In this document: in pieces, positions 1-7,258 of the stretch
How the letters are laid out: each line of letters starts with the position of its first letter
How positions within the stretch are numbered: the first letter of the stretch is position 1
Assembly (NCBI GenBank): GCA_946480515.1
Contig: CAMLKX010000024.1
Span: forward strand, 1-13,568
Length of the DNA stretch: 13,568 nucleotides
Source of the DNA: an uncultured Sphingomonadaceae bacterium
GTDB taxonomy: Bacteria > Pseudomonadota > Alphaproteobacteria > Sphingomonadales > Sphingomonadaceae
Direction of reading: 5' to 3'
Translations under genes and position numbers: made by a program
The notes under the pieces: model-generated
What the model saw: only the letters and a program-made list of their open reading frames with translations
Told to the model about the DNA's origin: nothing
Database searches by the model: none

Positions 1-958
1 GCTCGTCGCCAAGCGGAGTCGAGGTGCCATGAGCGTTGATATAGTCGATATCCGACGGCTGCAGCCCCGATTTGCGGAGCGCCATTTCCATTGAGCGATA
101 TGCCCCCGAGCCCTCCGGATGGGGAGCCGTCACGTGATGGGCATCGCCCGACAAGCCATAGCCAATCACCTCGGCGTAGATTTTCGCTCCACGCGCCTTG
201 GCATGCTCATATTCCTCGAGCACGACCACGCCGGCGCCCTCGCCCATGACGAAGCCGTCGCGATCACGGTCATAGGGCCGCGAGGCTTTCTCCGGCTGAT
301 CGTTGAAGTTGGTGCTGAGGGCGCGCGCCTGAGCAAACCCGGCAATGCCGATCGGGCAGATGGTCGCTTCCGCGCCGCCGGCGACCATGATGTCGGCATC
401 GCCGTCCTTAATCATCCGCGCAGCGTCGCCGATCGAGTGCGCGCCGGTCGAGCATGCGGTCACCACCGCGTGATTGGGGCCCATCAGCCCATATTTGATG
501 CTGACCTGACCTGAAATCAGGTTGATCAGGCGGCCGTGAACGAAATGCGGGCTGACCCGTCCGGGACCTTTTTCAGCCAGGACCAGTGATTCACTTTCAA
601 TGCCCGGCAAGCCGCCGATGCCCGACCCGATCGAGCAACCGGCACGAAACCGCATGGCCTCATCCATATCGGTGAGGCCCGCGTCCTCGATCGCCTGCCC
701 GGCGGCATCAAGGCCAAACACAATGAACGGATCGACCTGGCGTTGAATTTTGTGATCGACCCGCACGGACGGATCGAATCCATAAGGATGATCCGCGGGC
801 TTCACTTCGCACGCGATCCGGCACTTCTGGTCGGATGCGTCGAAACGCGTGATTGGACCAGCGCCGCTTTTCGAGGCGAGGATATTGGCCCAGGTGGTCT
901 CGACATTGCCGCCAAGCGGGGTGACCAGTCCGAGACCCGTGACAACGATGCGGCGCAT
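1..958 (-). CDS. fabF: 3-oxoacyl-[acyl-carrier-protein] synthase II (KAS II), C-terminus cut off by the window edge
   Basis: Condensing enzyme of type II fatty acid synthesis: it adds two carbons from malonyl-ACP to an acyl-ACP in the cytoplasm. The 319 visible codons begin MRRIVVTGLG, as KAS II proteins usually do. The active-site Cys is residue 169, in VVTACSTGAHS (codon at 452-454). The first catalytic His is residue 310, in INAHGTSTPLGD (codon at 29-31). The last roughly 100 residues, with the second catalytic His and the glycine-rich C-terminal loop, lie beyond the left edge. GGAG at 966-969 precedes two adjacent ATGs (959-961 and 956-958); I chose the second because its spacing of 7 is better, but MM is possible. 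It lies downstream of acpP on the same strand, the usual acpP-fabF pairing. Identification is firm. Confidence 0.96.
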   Translation of the reverse strand, partial: MRRIVVTGLGLVTPLGGNVETTWANILASKSGAGPITRFDASDQKCRIACEVKPADHPYGFDPSVRVDHKIQRQVDPFIVFGLDAAGQAIEDAGLTDMDEAMRFRAGCSIGSGIGGLPGIESESLVLAEKGPGRVSPHFVHGRLINLISGQVSIKYGLMGPNHAVVTACSTGAHSIGDAARMIKDGDADIMVAGGAEATICPIGIAGFAQARALSTNFNDQPEKASRPYDRDRDGFVMGEGAGVVVLEEYEHAKARGAKIYAEVIGYGLSGDAHHVTAPHPEGSGAYRSMEMALRKSGLQPSDIDYINAHGTSTPLGDE

Positions 959-980
959 CATACTTCTCCAGATAGCGCAA

Positions 981-1009
981 CAGGCTCAAACCCTGGCGGG
1001 ATGAGCCTG
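981..1009 (-). promoter_or_regulatory. Stem-loop in the leader just upstream of fabF
   Basis: CAGGCTCA (981-988) and TGAGCCTG (1002-1009) form a perfect 8-bp stem. The 13-base loop contains a further CCC/GGG pairing. The structure ends 11 bases before the GGAG ribosome site of fabF, and no T-run follows it on the minus strand. It could be an attenuator or an RNA-processing or stability element lowering fabF expression relative to acpP. The role is inference; only the pairing is seen. Confidence 0.45.
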
Positions 1010-1048
1010 TCTACACAGCGCAGCTTCGGCAAGCCCGGTGTTACTCAG

Positions 1049-1068
1049 GAAACCGGAATTCCGGTTTC
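1049..1068 (-). terminator. Perfect 20-bp palindrome downstream of acpP, possible terminator or attenuator
   Basis: GAAACCGGAATTCCGGTTTC is a perfect palindrome. As RNA it would form an 8-bp stem with an AATT loop, about 47 bases after the acpP stop. The descending arm ends TTTC, followed by CTGAG, so the U-tract is poor and termination would be partial at best. A dyad binding site for a protein is the alternative. The symmetry is certain and the function is inferred. Confidence 0.45.
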
Positions 1069-1115
1069 GCCCCGCTGGAGAACACCAAGCATATTCGAAG
1101 CGCCCGTGCGAAGCA

Positions 1116-1352
1116 TTATCCCTTGTTCTGATCGATATAGTCGATCGCGTCCTTGACCGTCGTGATCTTCTCGGCCGCGTCGTCCGGGATTTCGACTCCG
1201 AATTCTTCTTCGAACGCCATGACCAGCTCAACGATATCAAGACTGTCGGCGCCCAGATCGTCGATGAAGCTGGCTTCTTCGGTGACCTTCTCGGCATCCA
1301 CGCCGAGGTGTTCGACGACGATCTTTTTCACGCGCTCGGCGGTCTCGCTCAT
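1116..1352 (-). CDS. acpP: Acyl carrier protein
   Basis: Carries the growing acyl chain on a 4'-phosphopantetheine arm during fatty acid synthesis and hands it to FabF and other enzymes. The 78-residue acidic protein has the normal length and the signature [13 protein letters not shown]; Ser37 in the DSL motif is the attachment site. Helix II follows ([13 protein letters not shown]), then a C-terminal helix ending DYIDQNKG. The reading frame stays open upstream, but the ATG at 1350-1352 is preceded by GGAGG at 1360-1364 with a 7-base spacer, which fixes the start. fabF follows on the same strand after two inverted repeats, and the gene is divergent from the SDR gene. Confidence 0.98.
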   Translation of the reverse strand: MSETAERVKKIVVEHLGVDAEKVTEEASFIDDLGADSLDIVELVMAFEEEFGVEIPDDAAEKITTVKDAIDYIDQNKG

Positions 1353-1519
1353 TTGGGTTCCTCCGTTGATTTGCCGTTGCCCTAGCCGGGAGCGCACAAG
1401 GCGGCAAGACTCCAAAGGGAGTGGTAGGAGTGACAGACCTACCCTTGCGCATGGATCGCGCGACTGTAGGAACGGCAACACTAAACCGGTCATCAGGTTT
1501 GAAGCTTCGGGAGAGCGTA
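1353..1519. promoter_or_regulatory. Divergent intergenic region between acpP and the SDR gene
   Basis: This 167-base gap separates two divergent starts and must hold the acpP promoter and probably the SDR promoter. The acpP ribosome site is at 1360-1364; the SDR ribosome site GGAG is at 1510-1513. Two small dyads lie near the middle: ACTCC/GGAGT (1409-1413 and 1418-1422) and GGTAGG/CCTACC (1423-1428 and 1438-1443). I see no convincing -35/-10 pair on either strand, so no promoter position is given. Confidence 0.5.
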
Positions 1520-2299
1520 ATGAAGGACAGACTCAAGGATCGCCGAATCATCGTTTTCGGGAGTGCCACCGGCATCGGCGCGGCCACGGTCAAGCGGCTC
1601 ACGGAAGAGGGCGCGCGTGTCTGCGCGGCAGACATCAACCTGGAAGGCGCGGAAGGCACGGCGAAGGAAGCCGGCGGCGAAGCTTTCGCCGTTCACGTGG
1701 ACATCTCGGACGAGGCATCGGTCAACTCCGCGGTCGAGGCTGCCGTCAGCCGGTTTGGCGGACTTGATGGAGCGCACATCAACGCGGCCGACCTACGCGT
1801 CATCATGGATGATTCCGACGCATTGGCGATGGACTTGGCCGTGTTCGATCGAACCATCGCCGTGAACCTGCGCGGCCACCTGCTGTGCACACGAGCCGTT
1901 GTCCCGCATCTCGTCAAGAACGAGGTCTCATCCATCGTCTACACCAGTTCAGGTTCTTCGGTCGGAGCTGAGCCAACGCGGCCGTCCTACGCCATGTCCA
2001 AAGCGGGTGTGAACGCACTGATGCGCCATGTGGCGTCTCGCTGGGGCAAGGAGGGCCTTACCGCCAATGTGCTTCAGCCTGGCTTCACCGTCACCGGGGA
2101 AATGAAAAAGCAGATGGAGGCGAGCGACCCCGCTGGCGCCAGCAAGTGGGCCGATTACTTTATGGCGCGAACTCCGCACACGCGGCTGGGACAGTCCGAA
2201 GACCATGCCGCCGTGGTCGCGATGCTGCTGTCCGACGACGGACGCTGGATCAACGGGGCCATCATCGACGTCAACGGTGGTTCGCTGATGCGCGGCTAG
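1520..2299 (+). CDS. Classical short-chain dehydrogenase/reductase, substrate unknown
   Basis: An NAD(P)-dependent oxidoreductase of the classical SDR family, 259 residues, probably cytosolic. The Rossmann glycine motif is GSATGIG (14-20). Asp38 at the end of beta-2 (CAADIN) suggests preference for NAD(H). The catalytic set is complete: Asn116 (IAVNLRG), Ser144 (TSSGS), Tyr157 and Lys161 (YAMSK). The C-terminus has the family's usual [11 protein letters not shown]. The normal NNAG motif is replaced by INAAD (88-91). The frame is open further upstream, but the ATG at 1520 has GGAG at 1510-1513 and gives the standard N-terminus. It is not a clear FabG despite lying next to acpP. DUF1232 and HExxH genes follow at once, so co-transcription is likely. 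Confidence 0.85.
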   Translation: MKDRLKDRRIIVFGSATGIGAATVKRLTEEGARVCAADINLEGAEGTAKEAGGEAFAVHVDISDEASVNSAVEAAVSRFGGLDGAHINAADLRVIMDDSDALAMDLAVFDRTIAVNLRGHLLCTRAVVPHLVKNEVSSIVYTSSGSSVGAEPTRPSYAMSKAGVNALMRHVASRWGKEGLTANVLQPGFTVTGEMKKQMEASDPAGASKWADYFMARTPHTRLGQSEDHAAVVAMLLSDDGRWINGAIIDVNGGSLMRG

Positions 2300-2304
2300 G
2301 CCCG

Positions 2305-2676
2305 TTGATCGCCCGTCTGAAGCAATGGGCCCGGCTGGTGAAGCGAGACGTAATCGCACTGTGGATTGCGGCTCGCGACCGGCGCACGCCGCTGCTCGCG
2401 AGAGGAATCGCGGCTGCGGTGGCGGCCTATGCGGTGTCGCCGATCGACCTCATCCCTGACTTCATCCCGGTGCTGGGCCTGCTGGACGATTTGATCATCG
2501 TTCCAGCAGGCATCCTGGCCGCGGTGAAGCTGATTTCGCCGGAGCTCATGCGGCAATTCCGCGAGCAGGCTGAATCAACCGAACGCCCGCGATCAACCTT
2601 CGCAGCAATCGTGATTATCGGGCTGTGGCTTGGGCTTGCCGCCCTGGTCCTTGCAGCCTTGCCCGCAACCCGATGA
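2305..2676 (+). CDS. DUF1232 (YkvA-like) small membrane protein
   Basis: A 123-residue protein of the DUF1232/YkvA family, which has no settled function. The family core SPIDLIPDFIPVLGLLDD (45-62) is intact, preceded by an amphipathic basic segment (KRDVIALWIAARDRR) and a hydrophobic stretch at about 34-44. A clear C-terminal transmembrane helix spans about 100-118, so it is probably an inner-membrane protein. There is no ATG at the natural N-terminus: I chose TTG at 2305 because it keeps the conserved leading helix, with GTG at 2338 as alternative; neither has a strong ribosome site. It begins 5 bases after the SDR stop, and its TGA overlaps the next gene's ATG (ATGA), which points to translational coupling. 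Confidence 0.8.
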   Translation: MIARLKQWARLVKRDVIALWIAARDRRTPLLARGIAAAVAAYAVSPIDLIPDFIPVLGLLDDLIIVPAGILAAVKLISPELMRQFREQAESTERPRSTFAAIVIIGLWLGLAALVLAALPATR

Positions 2677-3155
2677 GCCCGCGCCCGCTTGCGCCCGGCG
2701 AAGTCGAATTGGCTCGATCAATCTTTGGAGATGCGATCGACTACGGCCGCGTCCTCCTGTTTCGCCGCAAATGGTGGCCGCTCCAGCCGCGCGGGATCGT
2801 CATGGCGCCATGCGGAAACATCCATTTCCACCCGCAGGATGAGCGCTGGTCGGACGATTTCAGCCGCGAGCCGCTGGCGGTGCAAGGACTGCTGATCCAC
2901 GAGATGACCCATGTCTGGCAGGCGCAAACACGCGGGCGGCTGTACCTGCCGCTGATGCGCCACCCGTTCTGCCGTTATTCCTACGCGCTTGTGCCCGGCA
3001 AGCCGTTCCACCGCTACGGCCTGGAGCAGCAGGCGGAAATCGTCCGGCACTGCTTTCTTGGCGAGCGCGGTTTTTCACTCGCCTCGCCGCCAAGCCGCTC
3101 GATCCTGCCGTTCGCGTCAGCCGATGATTTAGCCGGCTTTAGCGACTCCGACTAA
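2673..3155 (+). CDS. Small HExxH protein of unknown function (DUF4157-like or 'vgr-related' type)
   Basis: 160 residues. The clearest motif is HEMTH (76-80) in LLIHEMTHVWQ, a zinc-binding HExxH; the acidic cluster LEQQAEIV (117-124) some 40 residues later could supply the third ligand, as in gluzincin peptidases. From memory, similar sphingomonad proteins are labelled 'vgr related protein', and HExTHVWQ resembles DUF4157 domains; I could not check either. No signal peptide or membrane helix is visible, so it is probably cytoplasmic. The ATG at 2673 overlaps the DUF1232 stop by 4 bases; an in-frame upstream extension lies inside that gene and is not credible. The 3' end overlaps grpE, on the other strand, by 27 bases. 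Peptidase activity is inference from the motif only. Confidence 0.75.
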   Translation: MSPRPLAPGEVELARSIFGDAIDYGRVLLFRRKWWPLQPRGIVMAPCGNIHFHPQDERWSDDFSREPLAVQGLLIHEMTHVWQAQTRGRLYLPLMRHPFCRYSYALVPGKPFHRYGLEQQAEIVRHCFLGERGFSLASPPSRSILPFASADDLAGFSDSD

Positions 3156-3674
3156 AGCCGGGCGCAGCAGCCGATCCTTGAGCATGTAGCCCGCCTGCAT
3201 CTCTTCGACGATCGTGCCGGGTTCAGCCTCCGCGCTCGGGATTTCGATCATCGCCTGATGCTTGTGCGGGTCCAGCGACTGCCCCTTCGCTTCGATCCGC
3301 TCAATTCCGTTGCGTTGGAACACCGCCTCAAGTTCGCGTGCCGTGGCCTCGATCCCGGCGAGGAAGTTGGCCGCCGTCTGGTCGGCGCGAAGCTCATCCG
3401 AAACCGCCGACAACGCGCGTTCGAGATGATCCTTGATCGCCAGCATGTCGCGCGCGAAGCCAGTCACCGCGTAGGCGGACGCCTGCTGCTTTTCCGATTC
3501 AAGCCGGCGCCGGACATTCTGAATCTCCGCCGCGGCATAGAGCGCCTTGTTGTTCGCCTCTTCGAGCTGCCGCTCGAGTTCAGCCACACGGTCGCCCTCG
3601 CCCCCGTCCTCCGGCTGGCCATCGGCGGCAACGGCCTGGACATCCACCTGATCTGCCTTGTTCTCTTCGATCAT
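3129..3674 (-). CDS. grpE: Nucleotide exchange factor GrpE, DnaK co-chaperone
   Basis: Releases ADP from DnaK so that the chaperone can cycle; acts as a dimer in the cytoplasm. The 181-residue protein has a disordered acidic N-terminus (1-28), a long charged helix that should form the dimer coiled coil (about 29-65), and the C-terminal beta domain with the family signature: RNGIERIEAKG, LDPHKHQAM, and GYMLKDRLLRPALVGVAK at the end. Length and domains are normal. Its ATG overlaps the hrcA TGA (3671-3674), so the two are translationally coupled. The last codons overlap those of the convergent HExxH gene and lie in a 10-bp inverted repeat. dnaK-dnaJ are not beside it here. Confidence 0.97.
   Translation of the reverse strand: MIEENKADQVDVQAVAADGQPEDGGEGDRVAELERQLEEANNKALYAAAEIQNVRRRLESEKQQASAYAVTGFARDMLAIKDHLERALSAVSDELRADQTAANFLAGIEATARELEAVFQRNGIERIEAKGQSLDPHKHQAMIEIPSAEAEPGTIVEEMQAGYMLKDRLLRPALVGVAKAG
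3133..3161. terminator. Bidirectional hairpin spanning the two convergent stop regions
   Basis: CCGGCTTTAG (3133-3142) and CTAAAGCCGG (3152-3161) are a perfect 10-bp inverted repeat with a 9-base loop. The repeat sits inside the 27-base overlap of the HExxH gene (stop 3153-3155) and grpE (stop 3129-3131). A hairpin would form in both transcripts. No T-run follows on either side, so this is not a classic intrinsic terminator, but the position fits a shared 3'-end structure. Confidence 0.6.
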
Positions 3675-4705
3675 CCCATCAATCTCGTTAGCGCTTGTGC
3701 GGTGAAATCCACCATGGGGACGACTCTGGCATAGTTCAACCGGGTCGGCCCGATCACCCCGACGACGCCGACGACCCGGCCGTCTGTCCCGTGATAGGGA
3801 GCAGCAATCACGGAGCTGCCCGACAATGCGAACAAATTATTCTCCGATCCGATGAAGATCCGGCAGCCCTGACCGTCGCGCGCGCTCTCCAGCAAGCGGG
3901 CGATCTCCTGCCGGTCCTCCAGCTCTTCGAGCAGCAGACGTACCCGCTCGAGATCGGCTGCGGCCCCTTCATCGATGAGATTGGCCTGACCCCGGACAAT
4001 CAGGACCGGGCGATGCGCACCATCTTCGCTCCACGCGGCGAGACCCGACGCAACCAGCTCGGCAGCTGCCAAATCAAGCGCCTCCCGGCGCTCCCGGACC
4101 TCCGCGCGGAGCCGAAGTTCCGCTTCGGCAAGGGTAAGGCCCGCCAGCCGTGCCGTCACATAGTTGCCGATCTCCGCCAGTGTCGTCGCGGTCATCCCCG
4201 GCGGCAGATCGATGACGCGGTTTTCAACATTCCCCGAAACGTCGACCAGCACGGCAAGCGCTCGGCCTGGACCGAGCGGGACGAAGCTCAGCTGACGAAT
4301 CCGTGACTCATGTGTGGGGGCAACGATCACGCCAGCACAGGCGGACAAGCCGCTCAAGGTTGCCGTCGCCGCAGCGAGCGCTTCTTCGATCGGTCGATCA
4401 CGCTGAATCTCTGCTTCGATCGCCGCCTTTTCGCGCTGCCCCGGCAAGGTCGCGTGCATGATCCCGTCGACGAACAGCCGCAGTCCGGTCTCCGTGGGTA
4501 TGCGGCCGGCCGACGTGTGCGGATGAGTGAGGAGACCGAGCTCCTCGAGATCCTGCATGACGCCGCGGATCGAAGCGGGCGACAGGCTGATACTGCCCGT
4601 CAGAATCTTCGAGCCGACCGGCTGACCGCGTTCCAGATAGGCCTCGACGACGAGCCGGAAAATCTCCCGCATCCGGTCAGTCAGCTCTGGGATCCGCTCA
4701 GGCAT
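3671..4705 (-). CDS. hrcA: Heat-inducible transcription repressor HrcA
   Basis: Represses chaperone genes by binding CIRCE operators, with GroEL needed for activity in known members. The 344-residue protein has the N-terminal winged helix (about 5-75), including VGSKIL, the recognition-helix region [18 protein letters not shown], and [11 protein letters not shown]. The effector and dimer region follows, with [12 protein letters not shown], a conserved GSENN segment and ALTRLMG at the end. The ATG at 4703-4705 gives the usual N-terminus, but no ribosome site precedes it. It overlaps grpE by 4 bases. I find no CIRCE (TTAGCACTC-N9-GAGTGCTAA) in this window, so it probably acts elsewhere, for example on groESL. 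Confidence 0.96.
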   Translation of the reverse strand: MPERIPELTDRMREIFRLVVEAYLERGQPVGSKILTGSISLSPASIRGVMQDLEELGLLTHPHTSAGRIPTETGLRLFVDGIMHATLPGQREKAAIEAEIQRDRPIEEALAAATATLSGLSACAGVIVAPTHESRIRQLSFVPLGPGRALAVLVDVSGNVENRVIDLPPGMTATTLAEIGNYVTARLAGLTLAEAELRLRAEVRERREALDLAAAELVASGLAAWSEDGAHRPVLIVRGQANLIDEGAAADLERVRLLLEELEDRQEIARLLESARDGQGCRIFIGSENNLFALSGSSVIAAPYHGTDGRVVGVVGVIGPTRLNYARVVPMVDFTAQALTRLMG

Positions 4706-4712
4706 GGCGGTG

Positions 4713-4741
4713 ATTTAGGGAGGAGTGAACTGGACCTCAAC
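4713..4741 (-). promoter_or_regulatory. Candidate heat-shock (RpoH-type) promoter for hrcA-grpE
   Basis: On the minus strand GTTGAGG (4735-4741), 14 bases, then CCCTAAAT (4713-4720). The second box matches the sigma-32 -10 consensus CCCCATNT at 6 of 8 positions counting N; the first matches CTTGAAA at 4 of 7; the spacing is within the normal range. The -10 box ends 7 bases before the hrcA ATG, which would put the transcript start at or next to the A of ATG and make the mRNA leaderless, in line with the missing ribosome site. A moderate consensus match only. Confidence 0.35.
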
Positions 4742-4789
4742 GCCGGTTTTCGCCATGGGCTGGCGCCACCACACAATCAGGAGAACTGC

Positions 4790-5506
4790 ATGCGCCCGTC
4801 CGGACGCGCCCCCGACCAGATGCGCGAGCTTCGTTTCGAACCGGGCTTCACCCGCCATGCCGAAGGCAGCTGCCTGGTCAGTTTTGGCGAGACTCGGGTG
4901 CTGGTCACCGCATCAGTCGAGGATCGCGTTCCCCCGTTTCTTCGCGGCAAGGGTCAGGGCTGGGTAACGGCGGAGTATGGCATGCTACCCCGCGCCACCC
5001 ATACCCGCGGCCAGCGCGAAGCAGCGAAAGGCAAGCAATCGGGCCGCACGCAGGAAATTCAGCGGTTGATCGGCCGGTCGCTGCGCGCGATCGTTGACCT
5101 TCCGAAGCTGGGAGAGCGGCAAGTCCTCATCGATTGCGACGTGATCCAGGCGGATGGCGGCACCCGCACCGCCGCGATCAGCGGCGCTTGGGTCGCACTT
5201 CGCATCGCCGTGGACAAACTGATCCGTGAACAGGGAATCAGCGATGACCCGATCCGCTCGCAAGTGGCAGCCGTCAGCTGCGGGTTTCACGGCGGCCAGG
5301 CCGTGCTTGACCTCGATTATGCCGAGGACAGCGAGGCAGGCTGCGATGGCAACTTCGTGCTGACTGGCGATGGTTCGATCGTCGAGGCGCAAGTCACCGC
5401 CGAGGGTGAATGCTATGATGAAGAGGGATTGCTGCGGCTCCTGCGCCTCGCCCGGATCGGTTGCCGGGACATTTTCGCGGCGCAGTTGAAAGCGGTTGGC
5501 CGATGA
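4790..5506 (+). CDS. rph: Ribonuclease PH
   Basis: Phosphorolytic 3'-to-5' exoribonuclease that trims the 3' ends of tRNA precursors and other RNAs, normally as a hexamer. At 238 residues it has the usual family length. It begins [19 protein letters not shown]. Phosphate-site arginines are Arg86 in [16 protein letters not shown] and Arg126 in ADGGTRTAA. The acidic metal-site segment is [17 protein letters not shown] (173-189). The frame is open far upstream, but that part lies antisense in hrcA; the ATG at 4790 has GGAG at 4780-4783 with 6-base spacing. Its TGA overlaps the rdgB ATG, the first step of an rph-rdgB-hemW operon divergent from hrcA. Confidence 0.97.
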   Translation: MRPSGRAPDQMRELRFEPGFTRHAEGSCLVSFGETRVLVTASVEDRVPPFLRGKGQGWVTAEYGMLPRATHTRGQREAAKGKQSGRTQEIQRLIGRSLRAIVDLPKLGERQVLIDCDVIQADGGTRTAAISGAWVALRIAVDKLIREQGISDDPIRSQVAAVSCGFHGGQAVLDLDYAEDSEAGCDGNFVLTGDGSIVEAQVTAEGECYDEEGLLRLLRLARIGCRDIFAAQLKAVGR

Positions 5507-6108
5507 GGGCGATCGACCAGCTGGTGATCGCCACGCACAATGACGGCAAGTTGCGGGAGATCGGAGCGCTGCTCGCACCGCTCGGGATCGCATGCAAGGG
5601 GGCTGCCGAGCTCGGGCTGCCGGAACCGGAAGAGATCGGCAACAGCTTCGTCGACAATGCCGAACTGAAAGCGCGCGCGGCGGCCGACCTGAGCGGTCTG
5701 CCGGCGCTTGCCGACGATAGCGGCCTGGTGGTCGACGCGCTGCACGGGATGCCTGGCATTTTCTCTGCCCGCTGGGCCGAGGATGCCAATGGCGAACGGG
5801 ATTTCTACCGTGCCATGGAGCGGGTGTGGCGGGAAATTGAAGCAGCAGGTCCCGATGCCGGCCATGATGCTCACTTCGCCTGCGCGCTCTCGCTGGCGTG
5901 GCCGGACGGCCATGTCGAAAGCTTCGAAGGCCGGGTCGACGGGACGTTGGTGTGGCCGCCGCGCGGTGATCGCGGTTTCGGCTATGATCCAATGTTTACC
6001 GCGGCTGGCCGTGACATCACGTTCGGGGAGATGGATCCCGAGGAGAAGCACCGGATCAGCCACCGGGCCGACGCCTTCCGCAAGCTGGTGGCTGCATTAG
6101 GTGAGTGA
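5503..6108 (+). CDS. rdgB: RdgB/HAM1 family non-canonical purine NTP pyrophosphatase
   Basis: Hydrolyses dITP, ITP and XTP to the monophosphate and pyrophosphate, keeping deaminated purines out of DNA and RNA. 201 residues, normal length. Family motifs: [11 protein letters not shown] (10-20, nucleotide binding), the acidic ADDSGL (70-75) with the likely catalytic Asp, GFGYDPMF (158-165) and [10 protein letters not shown] (182-191). The ATG lies in an ATGA overlap with the rph stop, and the gene's own TGA overlaps the hemW GTG, so translation through the three genes is probably coupled. A mid-protein segment around 115-122 is slightly variable but nothing looks damaged. Confidence 0.96.
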   Translation: MRAIDQLVIATHNDGKLREIGALLAPLGIACKGAAELGLPEPEEIGNSFVDNAELKARAAADLSGLPALADDSGLVVDALHGMPGIFSARWAEDANGERDFYRAMERVWREIEAAGPDAGHDAHFACALSLAWPDGHVESFEGRVDGTLVWPPRGDRGFGYDPMFTAAGRDITFGEMDPEEKHRISHRADAFRKLVAALGE

Positions 6109-7247
6109 CTGCCACGACTGAGCCGCTCGCCCTCTATGTCCATTGGCCGTTCTGCGTCAGCAAATGCCCGTATTGCGATTTCAACAGCCACGTCCGTTCG
6201 TCCATCGACCAGTCAGAATGGCGAAACGCGCTGCTTGCTGATCTGGCGTATGAGGCACGACTGCTTCCCGGCCGTCGGCTGACCTCAATCTTCTTCGGCG
6301 GCGGCACTCCGTCGCTGATGGACCCGGGGACGGTCGCCGAGATGATTGAATCTGCCCGGCGACATTGGACCGCCGATGAAGGGCTGGAAGTCACGCTCGA
6401 GGCCAATCCATCGTCGGTGGAAGCGGCGCGCTTCCGCGACCTTGCCCTTGCCGGCGTCAATCGCATTTCTCTCGGACTGCAATCGCTCGATGATCAGGCG
6501 CTGCACTTTCTCGGTCGTGCCCACAGCGCCCCGGAAGGGCTTCAAGCGCTGGAGGTTGCCCAAACGCATTTTGCCCGAGTCAGCTTCGATCTGATCTATG
6601 CCCTGCCGGGCCAGACCGCAGCGGAATGGAGCCGCATGCTTGATCGCGCGCTCGGCCTCGGGACGGGTCACCTGTCGCTGTACCAGCTTACGATCGAGCC
6701 CGGAACTCGCTTCGCCACGCTCGTGCAGAGCGGAGCACTGGAGCCGCTGGATGTGGATTCGGCGGCGGACTTGTTCGAGTTTACTGCCGAACGCACCGGC
6801 GCAGCAGGCATGCCGGCCTATGAGGTCAGCAATCATGCGCGCCCGGGCGAGGAGGGCCGGCACAACCTCGCCTATTGGCGCTATGACGACTATGCGGGCG
6901 TGGGTCCTGGTGCTCATGGGCGGCGCATGGGCGCGCGCACCGTCCGGCACCGCAAGCCGGAGAATTTCCTTCGCGCCGTGGCTGAGCGCGGCAATGGAAT
7001 CTCGGAGGACCAGGCGCTGACCTGCCGCGAAGCCGCCGACGAAGCGTTGGTGATGGGCCTCCGACTCGCTGAAGGAATTGACCTGAAGATGCTCGAACGG
7101 CGCTTCGGGCTCGACCACATCGTCGACGAGGAAGCCGTGCAGCGGCTGGTCACGAGCGGCCATCTAGAGCGCTACGAGGGACGATTGCAGACTACCCCCG
7201 CCGGGCGGCTGCTGCTCGACCGTGTCCTAGCCGAAATCGCACTCTAG
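6105..7247 (+). CDS. hemW: HemW, radical SAM heme chaperone (formerly 'coproporphyrinogen III oxidase-like')
   Basis: A radical SAM protein. Characterised HemW binds heme and delivers it to target proteins; it is not the oxygen-independent coproporphyrinogen oxidase HemN. The 380-residue protein starts with the sugar-barrel segment LALYVHWPF and the cluster motif CVSKCPYC (Cys17, Cys21, Cys24), followed by FNSH where HemN has a further Cys. GGGTPSLM and the HNLAYW motif (HNxxYW, typical of HemW) with GPGAHGR follow. The C-terminal winged-helix-like region is [12 protein letters not shown] to the end. The start is GTG at 6105, in a GTGA overlap with rdgB; no better start precedes the conserved N-terminus. 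It converges on the LpoA-like gene with an 11-base gap and no clear terminator. Confidence 0.94.
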   Translation: MTATTEPLALYVHWPFCVSKCPYCDFNSHVRSSIDQSEWRNALLADLAYEARLLPGRRLTSIFFGGGTPSLMDPGTVAEMIESARRHWTADEGLEVTLEANPSSVEAARFRDLALAGVNRISLGLQSLDDQALHFLGRAHSAPEGLQALEVAQTHFARVSFDLIYALPGQTAAEWSRMLDRALGLGTGHLSLYQLTIEPGTRFATLVQSGALEPLDVDSAADLFEFTAERTGAAGMPAYEVSNHARPGEEGRHNLAYWRYDDYAGVGPGAHGRRMGARTVRHRKPENFLRAVAERGNGISEDQALTCREAADEALVMGLRLAEGIDLKMLERRFGLDHIVDEEAVQRLVTSGHLERYEGRLQTTPAGRLLLDRVLAEIAL

Positions 7248-7258
7248 AGCCGTGAATT

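Noticed and set aside
37..1149. Repeat GATATAGTCGAT shared by fabF and acpP
   Set aside because: It encodes Asp-Tyr-Ile in both proteins; a 12-base match explained by coding.
4310..4789. In-frame upstream extension of rph
   Set aside because: It is antisense to hrcA, lies outside the RNase PH family length, and the ATG at 4790 has a proper ribosome site.
4706..4789. CIRCE operator in the hrcA-rph gap
   Set aside because: Searched by eye for TTAGCACTC and GAGTGCTAA on both strands; not present.
4985..5992. 335-codon open frame on the minus strand across rph and rdgB
   Set aside because: It crosses the boundary of two well-supported genes, is very rich in Arg, Pro and Ala, and shows no motif; a shadow frame.
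6285..7163. 292-codon minus-strand frame inside hemW
   Set aside because: Antisense shadow of a complete radical SAM gene with intact motifs; no ribosome site or domain.
7242..7249. CTCTAGAG palindrome at the end of hemW as a terminator
   Set aside because: Only 8 bases with no loop and no T-run; too weak to support a call.
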